Notes: a model not told the origin generated them from the sequence alone. Shown: positions 34,800 to 46,942, counted from the first letter of the stretch. The stretch: DNA of 64,000 nucleotides from Jimgerdemannia flammicorona (GCA_003990745.1 RBNI01000002.1:1-64000); one strand, 5' to 3'. Numbers and translations are program-made.

Positions 34800-37440
34800 A
34801 GACTAGAACCTCATGGGCAGTCATCACATTTTGCTTCTCTTGTATAGGTTCATGGTACTTCTTGAGTCTGTTTCTATATACTGTAGTAGGCAGTATAGTC
34901 TCTGAGATTTTTCTAAGCCAGAAGGTAGTACTCTTGATATCTTGTATATAGAAGGGTCTCTCCCATTTGGGCTCCAGTTTTTGTGACCATAGGCTTCTAC
35001 TATATTTCGATACAGTAGGACCTTTTCTCTGATTTGGATGGGTTCTAAGGTCTTGTGATTCTTTTCTGCATTCTTCCTTATCAGTACTTGTGACTTGATG
35101 ATGTAATCTTCAGCCTTCTTCCTGATTTGGTGTAGTCTTTAGATTTCCAAGTCAATCCATCTCCAAGTTAGATCTAAATTTATGGCTGAGGTTCTATCAA
35201 AATCTTCTTCTCTGAAGAGCAGTTCTCTTAGAGTAAAGTGTGTACTCTGTAACCATATGTCTCATAGGACAGAGAGAGCAGTTGGGAGGTAGTTATCTCA
35301 ATTCTCATATATATCTGAGATCTTCGCCAGGATGTTCTTAAGAGTCTTATTGGTTCACTCTATCTGTCCATTTCCTTGAGGGTAGTATGCAGTGGTCTTA
35401 ATGTACTGAATCTTGTATTTCTGATATATTATCTCATGGAATCTATTGATAAATTCTGTGCTATGGTCTGTAGTGATTCGCTTTGATGTCTTATAGTAGC
35501 AGATAATTTCTCAGTACAGGAAGTTAGCTATAGAGAGGGCATTGGCTTCTTATAATACTTCTGCTTCTATCCATTTGGTAAAGAGGTCTATAATAACTAT
35601 GATGTAGCAGTTTCCTGATAGTGTTACTGGTAGTGGCCCAATGATATCTATTGTAATGTGGTAGAAGGGGATAGGCTCAATTCTTGATGACCTGGGTGCC
35701 TGGTCTTACTGATCTTGTTTCTGTTTTTGGTACTTATCATACCCTTTGACAAATTGGTACAGGTCTTCTTCTATCTTGGACCACCATATGGTTCTTCTTG
35801 CTTTGTTGTATGTGTTGATTCCTCCTAGGTATCCTTGTTCATGTACTTCCTTCATTACTTGATACTTCTTGTATTCAGGTATTACAAGCTTTCTCCCTTT
35901 TCTGAGTGTGGTATTGTCTAGTTCAAACTGTTTCCAAGTCTGGTTGATAATGGTAATTGTCTAGGGTTTGAGGTGGTTGGATATTTTCTGCTGCACAATT
36001 TAGCTGATTAATCCATAGTATAGCTCCTTATTCATGTTGAATAATCTTGATGGAGGTGTTTTGGAATGTCCTTGAGAGTGCATCAGCATTGATGTTAGTT
36101 CTTCCTGAGTGATGCTTGACAGTATAGTTATACTCTTGTAGCCTATAGATCTATCTGGCATATATTTCTTTGGGGTTCAGAGTGTGAAATAGCCAGGAAA
36201 GAGTGGAATGATCTGTTTAAATAGTGAAGTATTTCCCAGCTAGATAGTAGTGGAGCTTGTCTACTGCCCAAACTACTGCCAAAGCATTCAAGCTTGCATG
36301 ACTTGTAGTTCTGTTCTGCTCCATGGGTATCTTAGCTTGCATAGGAGATGACATATTCATATCCATCTTTCTTCTAAGCTAGGACTGCTCTAAGTTCTAT
36401 AATACTTGCATCTATCTGCAGGATGAACTCTAGGTTCCAATCTGGTCTTCTGAGGATGGGTGCTTGGGTCAATCTGGTCTTGAGTTCATTGAAGATTTTT
36501 TAGTATTTCTTGGTCTATTTGAAATTAGTCTCTTTCTTCAGTAGCTTATAGATAGGTACTGCAATATTGAAATATCCTTTGATGAATCTTCTGTAGTAGG
36601 AGGCCAGTCCAAGGAAGACATGGACTTCTGTTATTGTTCTAGGTCTCGGGTAGGCTGCAATAGCCTCAATCTTCATGGGGTCTGTATAGATTCTGATCTG
36701 GTTGATGAGGTGTCCTAGGTAGGCGATTTCCTGAGCTGCAAACTTGTACTTCTTGGGCTTGATGTAGAGGCCATGCTCCTTGAGCTTCTTGAGGGCCAGC
36801 TGTATGTGATTGATATGTTCCCATACAGTGTTGCTGAAGATGATCACATCATCAATATAGACAAAGAGCCATTTTCCAATCTCATTACTGAAGACTCTAT
36901 TCATCATTTGCTGAAAACTTGCTGGGGTATTGCACATTCCAAATGGCATTTACAGATAGATATAAGTAGCATCAGGTGTGATGAAGGCTGATTTCTCACT
37001 GGTATCTTGAGTGAGACCAATCTGATGTTAGATCCAAGGTGGTGTAGTATTTGGCTTTGTTTCCAAGAGTAGTAAGAATTTCTTGAATATTTGGCAAAGA
37101 CTGCCTATTCTTCTTGATGATTACATTGAGCTTCCTGTAGTCAATACAGAGTCTTGATACAAACTCTCTAGGCTTACTTCCTTTCTTCAGAGTAAGGACA
37201 ATAGGTGAAGCCCAGGGACTAATAGCTTGCTTAATGATTTCAGCTTCTTCTATTTCCTTGAGTTCTGCTTGCAGCCATTCTCTATAGGCAGGTGGTATAG
37301 GTCTGGCTTTCTGGTAGATGGGCTTGGTATCACCAGTATCAACTTCATAATAGTACTTAGGTTCTTGATTATAGATATCTCTGAAGTCTGTAGCAAATAC
37401 TCCTTCATTCTGATGTAGGATCTTGAGAAGTTGATCTTTC
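34800..37440 (-). pseudogene. Element 3 pol: RT, RNase H, integrase
   Basis: RT (37440 to about 36560) starts after DQLLKILHQNEGVFATDF and shows ASPIVLTLKKGSKPREF, CIDYRKLN, then MPFGMCNTPASFQQMMNRVF and the catalytic VYIDDVIIFSN. The stretch 36515-36949 (144 codons) is open. RNase H lies at about 36490-35990. Integrase (about 35900-34800) shows DIIGPLPVTLSGNCYIIVII followed by DLFTKWIEAEV and later a NGQIE block. No chromodomain is evident. Stops are scattered, densest in RNase H and integrase. Confidence 0.88.
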
Positions 37441-37529
37441 AGGGGAAAGTTTTCTCCAATAGTATATATATACTTGTTCTGATCCTTGTCTTTCTTGTAT
37501 TCAAGTTTGGTAATCTTGATAGCAGTATA

Positions 37530-37895
37530 GGCTCCTCTTCTAGTAGATCCAAAGTCTTGTTCTCCTCTCTTAGTCTTGATGAGTTCAATGACTTCAGTGA
37601 TCTTGGGCTTCTTGATTTCATGAATCAGTATCTGGCCAATCTTGTCATACTTCTTGACTTCGAATAAGGTGGTGGGGTTGTGATTCCTGACTATAAGGAA
37701 GATCTCACCAGTGTAATCAGGGTCAATTACTCCTCTTTCAACTGAGATTTTGCTCTTGGCCAGACTGCTCTTGGTCTTGATAATTCCAGCATAGTTCTCT
37801 GGCAGCTTGACTCCAATTCTGGTGCCAAGTAGGGCAGTGGTCTGTGGTTTGAGAGTAGTATTTTGAATACTGGCAAGGTCCATTCCTATGACTCC
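37530..37895 (-). pseudogene. dUTPase domain between protease and RT (element 3)
   Basis: It is part of an open frame of 377 codons (36996-38129) that runs from a spacer through dUTPase into RT. All motifs are intact: motif 1 GVIGMDLAS, motif 2 GIIKTKSSLAKSKISV, motif 3 RGVIDPDYTGEIFL, motif 4 DKIGQILI, and motif 5 RGEQDFGSTRRG. Unlike elements 1 and 2, the domain is C-terminal to the protease and directly N-terminal to RT. It is the only one here without an internal stop. Confidence 0.9.
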
Positions 37896-38299
37896 TTCAG
37901 TCTTGTATTCTGGGATCTTGGCTTCAGGGTGAAACTTCTTGACCTTGAGGGTAATGTCTGGTTCTTGTTCCTCCTCATCATCACTGTCAGCTTGAAGCTC
38001 TGGGGGCTGGTCATCTTCTTCAGCTTTCCTTTTTACTTCAGTAGCTTCTTGCTCATGCTTCTGTTGGTGGATTTTCCTGACTTCACTGATATAGGACCAG
38101 CAGTCATTCAGGTGTTCAGAGTAGTACATCCTAGTACTATGGGGGCATCTTTCTTGAGGAGCATAGCTATCAATGATCTTGTTGTACCACTGCTCATCTG
38201 TGAGCTTGGGTGTTTATTCTTGTTCTTATTTACCAAGTGTATGAAGACTTCTGTGTCCTCTTTATCTCCTTCCTCCATATCTAGTAGAACTTCTTTGTG

Positions 38300-38640
38300 G
38301 ACATTGATAGAGACTTGTAATTTTCTTCCTCTATAGTTGATCTACATCTTCTGAGCATTGAGATCAATGATGGTCTTGGCCTTATGAAGCCATTGATTGT
38401 CAATGAGAATGTTATAGTTGGTGGTACTTATAACAATCACATCTACTGGAATGATAGCTCCTTCTGTCTTGATGGGGACTTCTCAGATTTTGCCAAGGGG
38501 GTAGCTCATGTACCATCTGCTATGATATAGATCATCTTGGTGGACTCTTCAATGTCCCAGCCTAGGTGGTCAATTGTCTTTTTGCTCATGAGACATCCTC
38601 CAGCACCAGTATCAATAATGGCATCAAAGATACAATCTTC
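38300..38640 (-). pseudogene. Aspartic protease of gypsy element 3
   Basis: Minus-strand reading gives IFDAIIDTGAGGCLMS (active site DTGA) at about 38595-38645. Downstream helical and strand segments follow, with stops. It lies upstream of the dUTPase, giving gag-protease-dUTPase-RT order. Confidence 0.75.
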
Positions 38641-38970
38641 AATCTGACATGGAGTATAGGATGATGTTTTGCACTAGTCTTCAGATTCTTCACCTGAGTC
38701 TTCTTGATCATCTTTTTATATATTGTGGGCTTCTACAATCTTATACTCTTGATTCTTGACAGTAGTTGCAAGTCCTACTCTCAACTGCTGTCTGAAGGCA
38801 GAGACTTCAGCTAGCTATCCAAAAGTAGCATTGATCTTCTGTTCCTTGAGATCCTTGTAGATATCATACTGGTGAATCTTGGTCTTGTATAGCTTCTGTT
38901 CCTTCTTGCTTTTACTTTCTCCTGAAACTAGAGTAGTGCCTTCAATGATTTGATAGGCAGCTTTATCTAA

Positions 38971-40174
38971 CTACATATCTTGATCAATCTTCTCAGATTG
39001 GGTCTTGCTTTGAATAGTGATAGCTGGGGTCTTCTTCAGTCTTCCAACTGGCTTGCTGTTGCTCTTCTTGTTATAGGGCTTGGACTGGGTTCTGGTACCT
39101 TCAGTAGCAGGGTAGAATTCAAGCTCTTTATAGTATTCTTCATCATTAGTATCACCAATCTTCTTGATGACTACTGCATTTATTTGTTCTCTGGTTTTGA
39201 TAGCATTACTTGGTTGGGCTTTGTATCTTGTTTCAGTCATACAACTCTTTGCATAGTGGTCTTCTTCTCTATATCTGAAGTATGTGATATTATATTCTTC
39301 TGTAGCAGCTACAAATATCTGCACTGATCTTCTGTTGGTACTTTAGACTTCTCTAACAACATCACCAAGATGTGTAGTTATCTTGGCAAACTGCTTGACA
39401 AGTTCCTCTACTGGGTCAGCTTTGACTGCCTTGGGGGTAGGTGGGGATGGTTATCTATTTACAACTATAGTAGATATAATACTAGTTGGCTTTGATGGCT
39501 CTTTCTTAATGCTAGTTATTTTCTCTATTGAGTATTCAGTAAGGTATCTGGCAGTCTAATATCTCTGTGTAAAGACCACTTTTTGATCAAGGATTAGTAT
39601 AGCTGAGGTAGACCAGATTGCTAGGGCAATTACAGAGTAAACTCCTTTGAGGAAGGTTGAATCCACTATTTATTTCTTGATGTGGTCATCATAGCTAGCC
39701 AAGATAATCTGGTGACAGATTCAGATATAGAATGAGTTAGAATCTTCACTAAGTCCCTGGCAGATAGTATTGAGTTGATCCTTGAGAGCTTGCTTGATCT
39801 CTTTAGTATAGTATGTAATTCTGAGAAAGGTCTTCATATTGGCAAGTCTGGCTGCACCAGCATCAGCAATAGTGGCTGTATTGAACTTATCTCTGGCAGG
39901 TCCTCTGAGACTGACTAGTAGAAGGGCCAATTGTGCATCCACATTGAGGACTCATACAGTAGTAAATTGTTCAAAGTCTTCAATGAAGGTCAGGATTGAC
40001 TCTTTAGTAGTATATCTATAGAATGTGGGAGGATATATTTCCATCTTGTCTTGAATTCTTGCAGAGGTGACTCTTGTAGTCAGAGTAGTTGTTGTAGTGG
40101 TTGTTTATTTTTCAGCTTGAAAGTAAGGGATTTGTCTTGAATCACTAGCCAATGGGTACCAAGTTATCATATAG
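38971..40174 (-). pseudogene. Gag of gypsy element 3 with decayed zinc knuckle
   Basis: The capsid part reads MDAQLALLLVSLRGPARDKF followed by a helical stretch at 39721-39942. The zinc knuckle near 39260 reads TYFRYREEDHYAKSC: the first two Cys of CX2CX4HX4C are Tyr, each a single G-to-A change. A basic Ser/Lys tail follows. A TGGTACCCATTGG sequence near 40152-40164 may be the primer-binding site. Confidence 0.75.
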
Positions 40175-41746
40175 TAGTTGCTGAGTCCTTCAAATATATC
40201 AGATTCTCTTCAATGTGTATCTCTTAGACTAACTCAAGTTTGTTATAAACAAGTTCTTATTGGAGTGCCTTCCCAAGGTCTTATAGTCCTCAAACTTCTT
40301 ATCTTTAAACTGTTTTGTTATCTCTTTAGATTGCTTGTAAGGAATTGTGTATATTGTACTGAATAAACTGACTTTATTTCAAAGGAAATAAGAGGGGTAT
40401 TTATACAAAATATAATTCAATAGTTGCTAAGATATAAAGCTAAATATAAATTCCAATAACTAAATAAAATGCTGGAACATAGAAAACTACCAAGTTCCAG
40501 TATTAGCACAGATGGTTGCACAGGTTCAGAATGCTAGTATAATTTTGGTAATATAGAAAAAGGGTGATGGAATAATTCTGAGTCATACAAGGTCAAAAAG
40601 TCAGAATGCCAGTAGAGGAACAGCTGTTATACAGGAAAAGAATACTGGCATAATTCAGTATAACCAAGGGACTTTAGAGCAGAATGTTCAGAACCATGGA
40701 GGCTTTATTCTCATTATTACTGAAGGAGATGAGATCTGTAAACATTTCAGTCTCATTGCATAGGTTGCTCATTTTATATATGTCATATGAGATAACGTCA
40801 TCATCGATGACATCATCATATTCAGTAGCGGCAGGAACAAGGAGGTCTGGGGCTCTCCAGTCTATGAGGTTCTCTTCCATGAAATAGGAAACAAATATGG
40901 GATCTTAGGGAGGTCTAATCTGGATGCTTGGACCTTGGAATACTGAGATCAATCCTTATAGGAATTGATCTAGATTATTCTAGAGAATGAGATGCCAGAA
41001 GTCTTCTATCTCATCACTATTGAGAGTAATAGTAGACTAGGCTTCTGTAGCCACCCTGGCTTCTAGTATATTGATATGGTGGGCTGACAGATCTCTGAAG
41101 TCTGAGACTCTAACATACTCCAAGTTGGAGATTGACCATGGTGTATGCCTGAAGATCTGATGAATCTTCTTAGCTGTTCTTGCTTCATATATATCCATGG
41201 GAGTGGTATCTTATAACTCTTGAGAGCTGGTCTGTAGAAACTCCTGATAGAGAAGGTTTCCTATTTTGTACTCTTGCCATATTTAGAGGCATTCAGTAGC
41301 AATAGTGATTCTTGTTTCCATTTCACAGTAGTAGAGAATAAAGTGATAAGGATCTCTGGTACCCAGGTTGAGGCTAGGAGTCTTTCTTATATGGGTCCTC
41401 ATGGCTCTTCTGATGTCTTGGAATATCCTTTCTTCAACTGAGGTATCTTGGTGGTTCCTTGACCTTAAGGTTTGGTGAGCAGCAGGTATTTTATTTATAG
41501 TAAGTCTTTGAGCTATTTTGGAATTGGTGGGTCTTGTTGAGTTGCTGCTACTGCAGTTCTTTGATCCTTCTTTTATATTCCTCAAGATGCCTGTACTGTG
41601 GTCACAATGACTCATAGTTAGTCATTATTACTCATCTCATAGCCTGGGTGAGTCATGCTATATGATCTTCTTATACTCTGATCTGGTGACTTACAAGGAA
41701 TTGCTATCTCTTATACTAATATCGTCATTCTGAGATCACTATTACA
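40175..41746 (-). repeat. Right (5') LTR of gypsy element 3, 1572 bp
   Basis: It starts TAGTTGCTGAG (TG mutated to TA) and ends CACTATTACA. It is uninterrupted and shows the intact target GGACT (40669-40673) where element 2 entered the partner LTR. The family-2 U3 ORF lies at 40674-41489. Confidence 0.85.
40674..41489 (-). pseudogene. LTR-encoded ORF (family 2), right LTR of element 3
   Basis: Counterpart of the better preserved ORF at 54171-54983. Its start ATG has decayed to ATA. Blocks SVEERIFQDIRRAMRTH, DPYHFILYYCEMETRITIAT and MEENLIDWRAPDLLVPAA remain, ending in an acidic tail and TAA at 40674. There are several stops. Confidence 0.55.
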
Positions 41747-42429
41747 ATATGTAGTTTTATAGAGAATAAGATCAAAATCATTATCTAATACTATCTTTAT
41801 AAGAATAGGTAAGAGGCAGATAGTATTATGTATCTGAGAGCTTGGGATCATAACCAAGGTAAAAAAGGGGGACTTGCCATCAGGTTAGCATTTTGAGAGA
41901 GGTCCTAAAACAAACCAGATTTTATTGGTTATTTATTTTTGCATAAATTCGCTAACTGAATATTTCAAGTACAGATTTTGGCCATTATGATGGACAATGC
42001 CATAAACAACTCAACATTTTTTCCAAGTTTTAGTGGCCAGCCTCAAACAGGAAAACATGGCCTTTGGTGCAGAAAGCTACCATGTATGATGCCAGGCCCA
42101 CATACTGAACCTCATTGTTCAGAACTATCTTATGTATATAGACAAAACATCTGAGAGAGGAGGGGCCCTGAGTATAATTTCCAAGCTGTGCAAACTAGTT
42201 GTGTCAGTCTGATCATCCCCACAATGATGAGACAAATTCACTACACAGTATAGGGCAATTAGTTTAGCTCTGAAAGAGCTTATATTGAACATCTGTATGC
42301 ATTGGAACTCAATATTTGCAATGATCCAGCATGCACTGGAGTTTGCTGTAGTATGCATCCTCTTTTTCTTTGGTTGGCTGAAGTAACTTATTTTAGATGA
42401 TTGAAGATTTATTTTTAAAAAAAAACAAA
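41747..42429. other. Unidentified sequence between element 3 and the hAT remnant
   Basis: AT-rich with an A-rich run at 42414-42432. An antisense 162-codon frame exists (42125-42613), but it overlaps the hAT reading and shows no known motif. Confidence 0.4.
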
Positions 42430-43030
42430 AAAAGTCAATAGATTCAATGGTAACTGCTGATAAGGAAATACAGGCTGAGGCTCTAGATGAAAGCAAGTGG
42501 GATGTACTTAGGAATGTTGTCAGAGTTTTGGAAGTAAGTAGTGATTGCTCTGGCTCCACACTCATTTTGTCTGTCTCCATACTCATTTTGTCTGCCTCCA
42601 CACAATGCAACACCTCACCATATATAACTGCTAGTGTTTCGATGATTGTATGAAGGATATAGTCAAATAAATGACTCTGACAATAAGCTCAGCAATACCA
42701 GTATACAACCTTCTGATTGACCAGCCAGAGGACAAGCTCGAGGATAGGCTGGAGGGTTGCAGTGATTTACAGTTGAGTTTAAATCAGAGAGATGCCATAG
42801 AGGTTGCTCTAAGCAAGCTTAGAAAATACTACTCCCAAACAGATACTGCTGTATACTCAATCAGTACAGATATATCAATATTGGCATATGGCCATTGCCC
42901 CTTCCAAAACAGAGAAATCCCTGCAAAAACTCACTCTTTCTTTTCTTTGAACAGTGCTGGACCCATGCTTAAAGCTACAATACCATAAATATCAGGGCTG
43001 GGAGCAGCACTTCATTGAGAGAACTAAGCA
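42430..43030 (+). pseudogene. hAT-type transposase remnant (C-terminal part)
   Basis: Two consecutive frames read as hAT transposase: KWDVLRNVVRVLEVS (42496-42540), then AIPVYNLLIDQPEDKLEDRL (42685-42745), ALSKLRKYYSQTDTAVYSIS (42809-42870), and a degenerate continuation where the LDPRxKLxYF block should be. This order matches the RNase H-like fold end of hAT transposases. There is a frame break near 42660, and stops follow 42988. No terminal inverted repeats were found by eye. Confidence 0.5.
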
Positions 43031-43669
43031 GGCTGTAATCAAAGTATACTGAGAAAACTATGTACTGCCATAAGGTTCTGGCCGAAGTCCAGATGAATAT
43101 GCTGAGGGATTTCTTCTGTCCCATATTTACTTCAGCAGAAAGAGGAAGAGGGAGCTATCAGTAGAAGAGCTACTGTTAATAGACGAACATACCATTTACC
43201 TTGCCAGTGCCACATGATCCTGCTGGAGGGCACAGAGGTGCTCAACTGATGGAAGGTGAGTTGTCAGAGGCATTGGGCCAATTTAACCCACCAATCTAAC
43301 CACTGCTCTACCCACCAGGGCATGTAGCTGTATCAAATGGACTTCCCCAGCCTGTGTGGTATGCCTTAGGACTACCTGGCAATTCCTGTCTCCAGCACTC
43401 CTGTCAAGCAGATGTTCTCAGGTGGGGTGGACCTTGTTGCCCCAAAGAGGTATATACTAAATGCTGAGACAATCTAGGTGTATATGTGTCTGAAGTCTTG
43501 GTGGGGCTCAGGCCACTAAAATTCAGCAAGTCCTGGGGGTTTGCAGATAAGTTGGTTGGTCTTGTGGAATATTTAATATCTTTCAAAAATAATAAAAAGG
43601 TTAAAAAAAAGCTAAGGACTCAGCCCAGAGTTTGCAGTCTAAGTGGGGCAGCAGTTGGCAGGGTTGGTG
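43031..43669. other. Unidentified sequence downstream of hAT remnant
   Basis: Frames up to about 43190 have weak transposase-like texture, including a stretch NMLRDFFCPIFTSAERGRG that may be the hAT C-terminus. The rest holds nothing recognisable. Confidence 0.35.
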
Positions 43670-44210
43670 GCAGCAGCAGAGGGAGTATGCAGTATTTGCA
43701 GCCCTCTACCAGCAGCAAGAGGCAGCCCTAAGCTGTCAGTGCTCAGGTCAGTGGATGGGTCAGTGGGTGGGTGTGGGGTTGATAGAGGGAGTGTACAAAA
43801 TTTGCAGCCCTCTGCCAGCAGCAAGGGGCAGCCCTAAGCCACAAGTGTCTGGGTCGGGGGGGTTGATGGAGGGGGAGTAGGTAGGAGAGGGAGTAGGCAG
43901 AGGGGGGTAGGTAGAGGGAGGGTAGGTAGAGGGAGCATGCAAAATTTATAGCCCTTTATCAGTAGTGAGGGGCAGCCCCAAGCTGTCAGCATCCAGGTCA
44001 GTGGGTGGGGTCAGTCAGTGGGGTTGGTGGGTACGGGGTCAGTGAAGAGAGTGCACAAAATTTGTAACCCTCCACTGATAGCAAGGGGCAGCCCCAAGCT
44101 GTAAGTGTCTAGGACAGGTGGGCAGATGGAGGGAGTATGCAAAATTTGCAGCCCTCCACTAGCAGTATAGAGGCAGCCCCAAGCTGCCAAAGAGTCTGGG
44201 TCAGAGGGTG
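43670..44210. repeat. Minisatellite, five diverged units of about 75-80 bp plus spacers
   Basis: The unit core GAGGGAGTATGCAAAATTTG then CAGCCCTCC, AGCAGCAAGGGGCAGCCC and AAGCTGTCAGTGTCTGGGTC occurs at about 43679, 43783, 43926, 44044 and 44130. Spacers between units are variable G-rich GTGGGTGGG stretches. Confidence 0.75.
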
Positions 44211-44322
44211 CTTCTGGCAGTTGGAGGGTGCTTCTGGCAGTTGGAGGGTACTTCTGGCAGTCAGAGGGTACTTCTAGCAGTTGGAGGGTGTTTTCAGTGG
44301 TCAGAGGGTGCTTTCAGTGGTT
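44201..44322. repeat. 20-bp tandem repeat, about six copies
   Basis: TTGGAGGGTGCTTCTGGCAG repeated head to tail with few changes, directly after the minisatellite. Confidence 0.85.
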
Positions 44323-45838
44323 AAAGTCTACTACAGATTTGGACTCTGTCACTGGTTCAGATCCCACAGGCACCCTGGCCCTGCGCCGCAGTACTGCACT
44401 GGCAGCACTGCAGAGCAGAGCTAAGGGGCTGATAGGGCCCTGCATAACAGTTAAGCTAGTGCTATAGAAGAGGCACCCAGCCCAACCTCCCACATAAGAC
44501 CACCCAACCTGTACAAAATAACTGCCTAACCCTCATGAAAGACTGCCTATCCCTTATGAAAGATTGCCTAACTTTTACAAAAACTGCTCCATCTACCAGT
44601 CCCAGGCCTTGATAAGCCTATCATCAGTTGTGAGTGCAATGACTATTGTGTCCAAGCTCTCCTTGAAGGCGATGGTACTGTAGTGGTCATGTAGTTGGAA
44701 AAGAATAGCTGTGTTGGCTGCAAACGGGACCCTGAAACCATAGGTGAGATCATACCAGACTCCTCCACAATTCTCTCAGGTTGGACCCTTCCTTTCTAGA
44801 ATATAAAACATTACCAGGGTGATATTGTTGTCTGTGTGTATGGGCAGAGAAACATTGTGCCCAACATATCCTGATGTGACATAAGCATATAGTTGGTGAA
44901 CCCTTGGCCCAGGACCTCATACTCTCAGGCTGTACTGGTGGATGCCTGCCCTTGGTCTAGCCCCAGGAGCCCCAGCTTGGAAACCTGCCAAAACAGACAG
45001 CAACCAGTTAGTCCTTTTTATATGTGGGGGGACAGAAACCCCCTGGGCTGCAGAAATCCCCCGGACTGCAGCACCCCAAAAAAGTGGAGCTCCTCACCTC
45101 ATATGGCATGCTAAATTGTGCCAAGAATATACATACAGCTGTGTTGAGATCACTACTAAGCTGACCTGCCATATACTCTACCAATCTGCTCAAAGAACTC
45201 CAGATTATAGCTGCCATTGCCACACAGGCCATGTCATGCTTACATGCAGTTTGCTCTTTGACAGCACTTCTAAAGTTCTGGTAGAGGTATAGAATCTTGT
45301 GCATCCCTAGAATTGTATCAAAAAGAGTATATCAGCGAAGAGTGTGATTTATCTGGAGAGGAGAAAAAAAAAAAAGAGACAAGTGCAGGGGATTTCAGAA
45401 CTCTGGAACCCACTCTTCATCAGTGTTGCAGTATACCCAATTCTTGTCCAAACCCCCCCTCCTTGCTTTTTTTGCTCCCTCTTTCCTGCCACCTGGTATT
45501 TGATGCAATCCTTGCAAATCTTGTTAATGTGGCAGTGAAGCTCATCACCATAGAGATTCCTTACCACTATCACAACCACCTCTCCACATTCATTAATAAT
45601 GATATGGTTCTCTTTATCATTGGTTACTCCTGCTGGCCAATGGACCCCTTGGTTGAGAACAATTGGCTCTGATTTGAATGTAGACCCCCAAGCCTTGATG
45701 ATAATGCTGGTACTGCTCATGCTAAACATCTTGCCCTCGAATTTCTCTATTTGATCAGATGCTAGATGTGGTTAAACTCAGGTAACTTTGAACTCTCCTT
45801 TCTAATAGAACTGAGCCCTAATCTGAGGGACCAAGATA
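44323..45838. other. Unidentified accessory sequence with overlapping open frames
   Basis: Frames of 98-126 codons exist on both strands (for example 45349-45729 minus and 44942-45292 plus). The minus frame has fairly natural composition (GVHWPAGVTNDKENHIIINE), but I recognise no family. It may belong to a DNA transposon related to the neighbouring hAT piece. Confidence 0.35.
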
Positions 45839-45926
45839 AGTGTGTGGATGGGTTGTGTGTGGATGAGTTGTGTGTGGATGGGTTGCATGCAGATGGGTTG
45901 CATGCAGGTGGGTTGTGTGCAGGCAT
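45839..45926. repeat. 15-bp tandem repeat, about six copies
   Basis: TGTGTGGATGGGTTG units with G/A and C/T variants. Confidence 0.8.
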
Positions 45927-46811
45927 GGGTGTTTTTTAGAGAGAGACCATGTAAAAAATGAAATTAAATAAAACACAGAGATGGGTATTTCAGAAAAAGA
46001 GCATGAGTGAGTAAGTGAGTGAGCTGCATACTGATAAGTTATACACTGACAAGTTGTATGAGTTGCACAAGATTGCTCATGAAGGCTTTTTTGAGACCTC
46101 TGCCACATGATGCATTGACTCAACAGCTCAGCCACCAAAGGCATGCTCTGCAACGTCTGCCAGCCTTTCTTCATCTTGACCAGATATTGTGAATAAAGTC
46201 AGCAGATCTTACCATAGAGCTGTGGACTCTAAGAAAAGCACAAGGTGAATTGAGTCATGCTGGGAAAATTTAAATAAATATAAGTAAACACATGGTAGCC
46301 AAGTGAGCAACCTACATCTACTATCAGCTACTCCAAAAAGGCTACCACATATATAGCTATGAGATCTGTGAATTCTGAGGTCTGAAGGGCTGCTGTAAGT
46401 TGTTGCTGGAATTCTCCCTCATCTCTGCCATTGCCACTACCATCACTACCACCATCATCATTGCCATCACTATCGCTACTGTCATCACCACTACTGTCAC
46501 CCCTTTGGCTCTCAATGAGCAGCTTATATGCTGCCCATATGAGAAAGAATCTAACATTGTCAGCAGAGAGTATATTTCCACCTTGAATACTCCCTCTTTT
46601 GATGATTATTGCAGGGTGAAAAATGAGTAGACTGGACCAACGTATGAATTAAGGGCTGCTGTTTTGTTCATTCATGATGTGGTAGGAAAGAACAAAGAAA
46701 AAGAACAAAGAAAAGAGAGGGAACAAAAGGAAAGGGTGATGTCACCAAAGTGTGGTAGAAAAAAAAAACAAGAGTGAAATAAACAAAAGAAAGAGTGATA
46801 TCACCAAAGAT
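45927..46811. other. Unidentified, simple-sequence rich
   Basis: Contains a trinucleotide-like CATCACTACCAC stretch at 46420-46500 and an A/G-rich stretch at 46680-46800. No gene supported. Confidence 0.5.
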
Positions 46812-46942
46812 TTCAATTCAGATGGATCAATCCAGATGGATCAATCTGGATAGATCATCTGGATAGATCAATTTAGATAGATCATCTGGATAGATCAATC
46901 TAGGTGGATCAATCTGGATCAATCTGGATCAATCTGGATCAA
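46812..46942. repeat. GATCAATCTGGATA-type tandem repeat
   Basis: Irregular array of GATCAATCTGGAT and GATAGATCATCTG units, about nine copies. It ends just before the truncated start of element 4. Confidence 0.75.

Larger units (their letters stand above)
22348..41746 (-). mobile_element. Gypsy element 3 (family 2), with element 2 nested in its left LTR
   Basis: The left LTR is 22348-22846 plus 33414-34475 (split by element 2); the interior is 34476-40174; the right LTR is 40175-41746. Minus-strand order is gag, protease, dUTPase, RT, RNase H, integrase. A tract AGGAGGAAGA (minus strand) abuts the left LTR at 34476. The 5-bp flanks (CATTA and ATATG) do not match, so the original target duplication is lost or one end is rearranged. 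A solo LTR of this family lies at 53929-55450. Confidence 0.82.

Noticed and set aside
22343..41751. Target duplication for gypsy element 3
   Set aside because: Flanks CATTA and ATATG do not match under either LTR-end assignment.
43670..44210. Repeat-spacer pattern resembling CRISPR
   Set aside because: Units are too long and diverged, spacers are G-rich simple sequence, and the genome is eukaryotic.
46357..46630. ORFs of 74-76 codons on both strands with Val/Met- or Ile/Thr-rich repeats
   Set aside because: They arise from a simple CAT/CAC repeat at 46420-46500.
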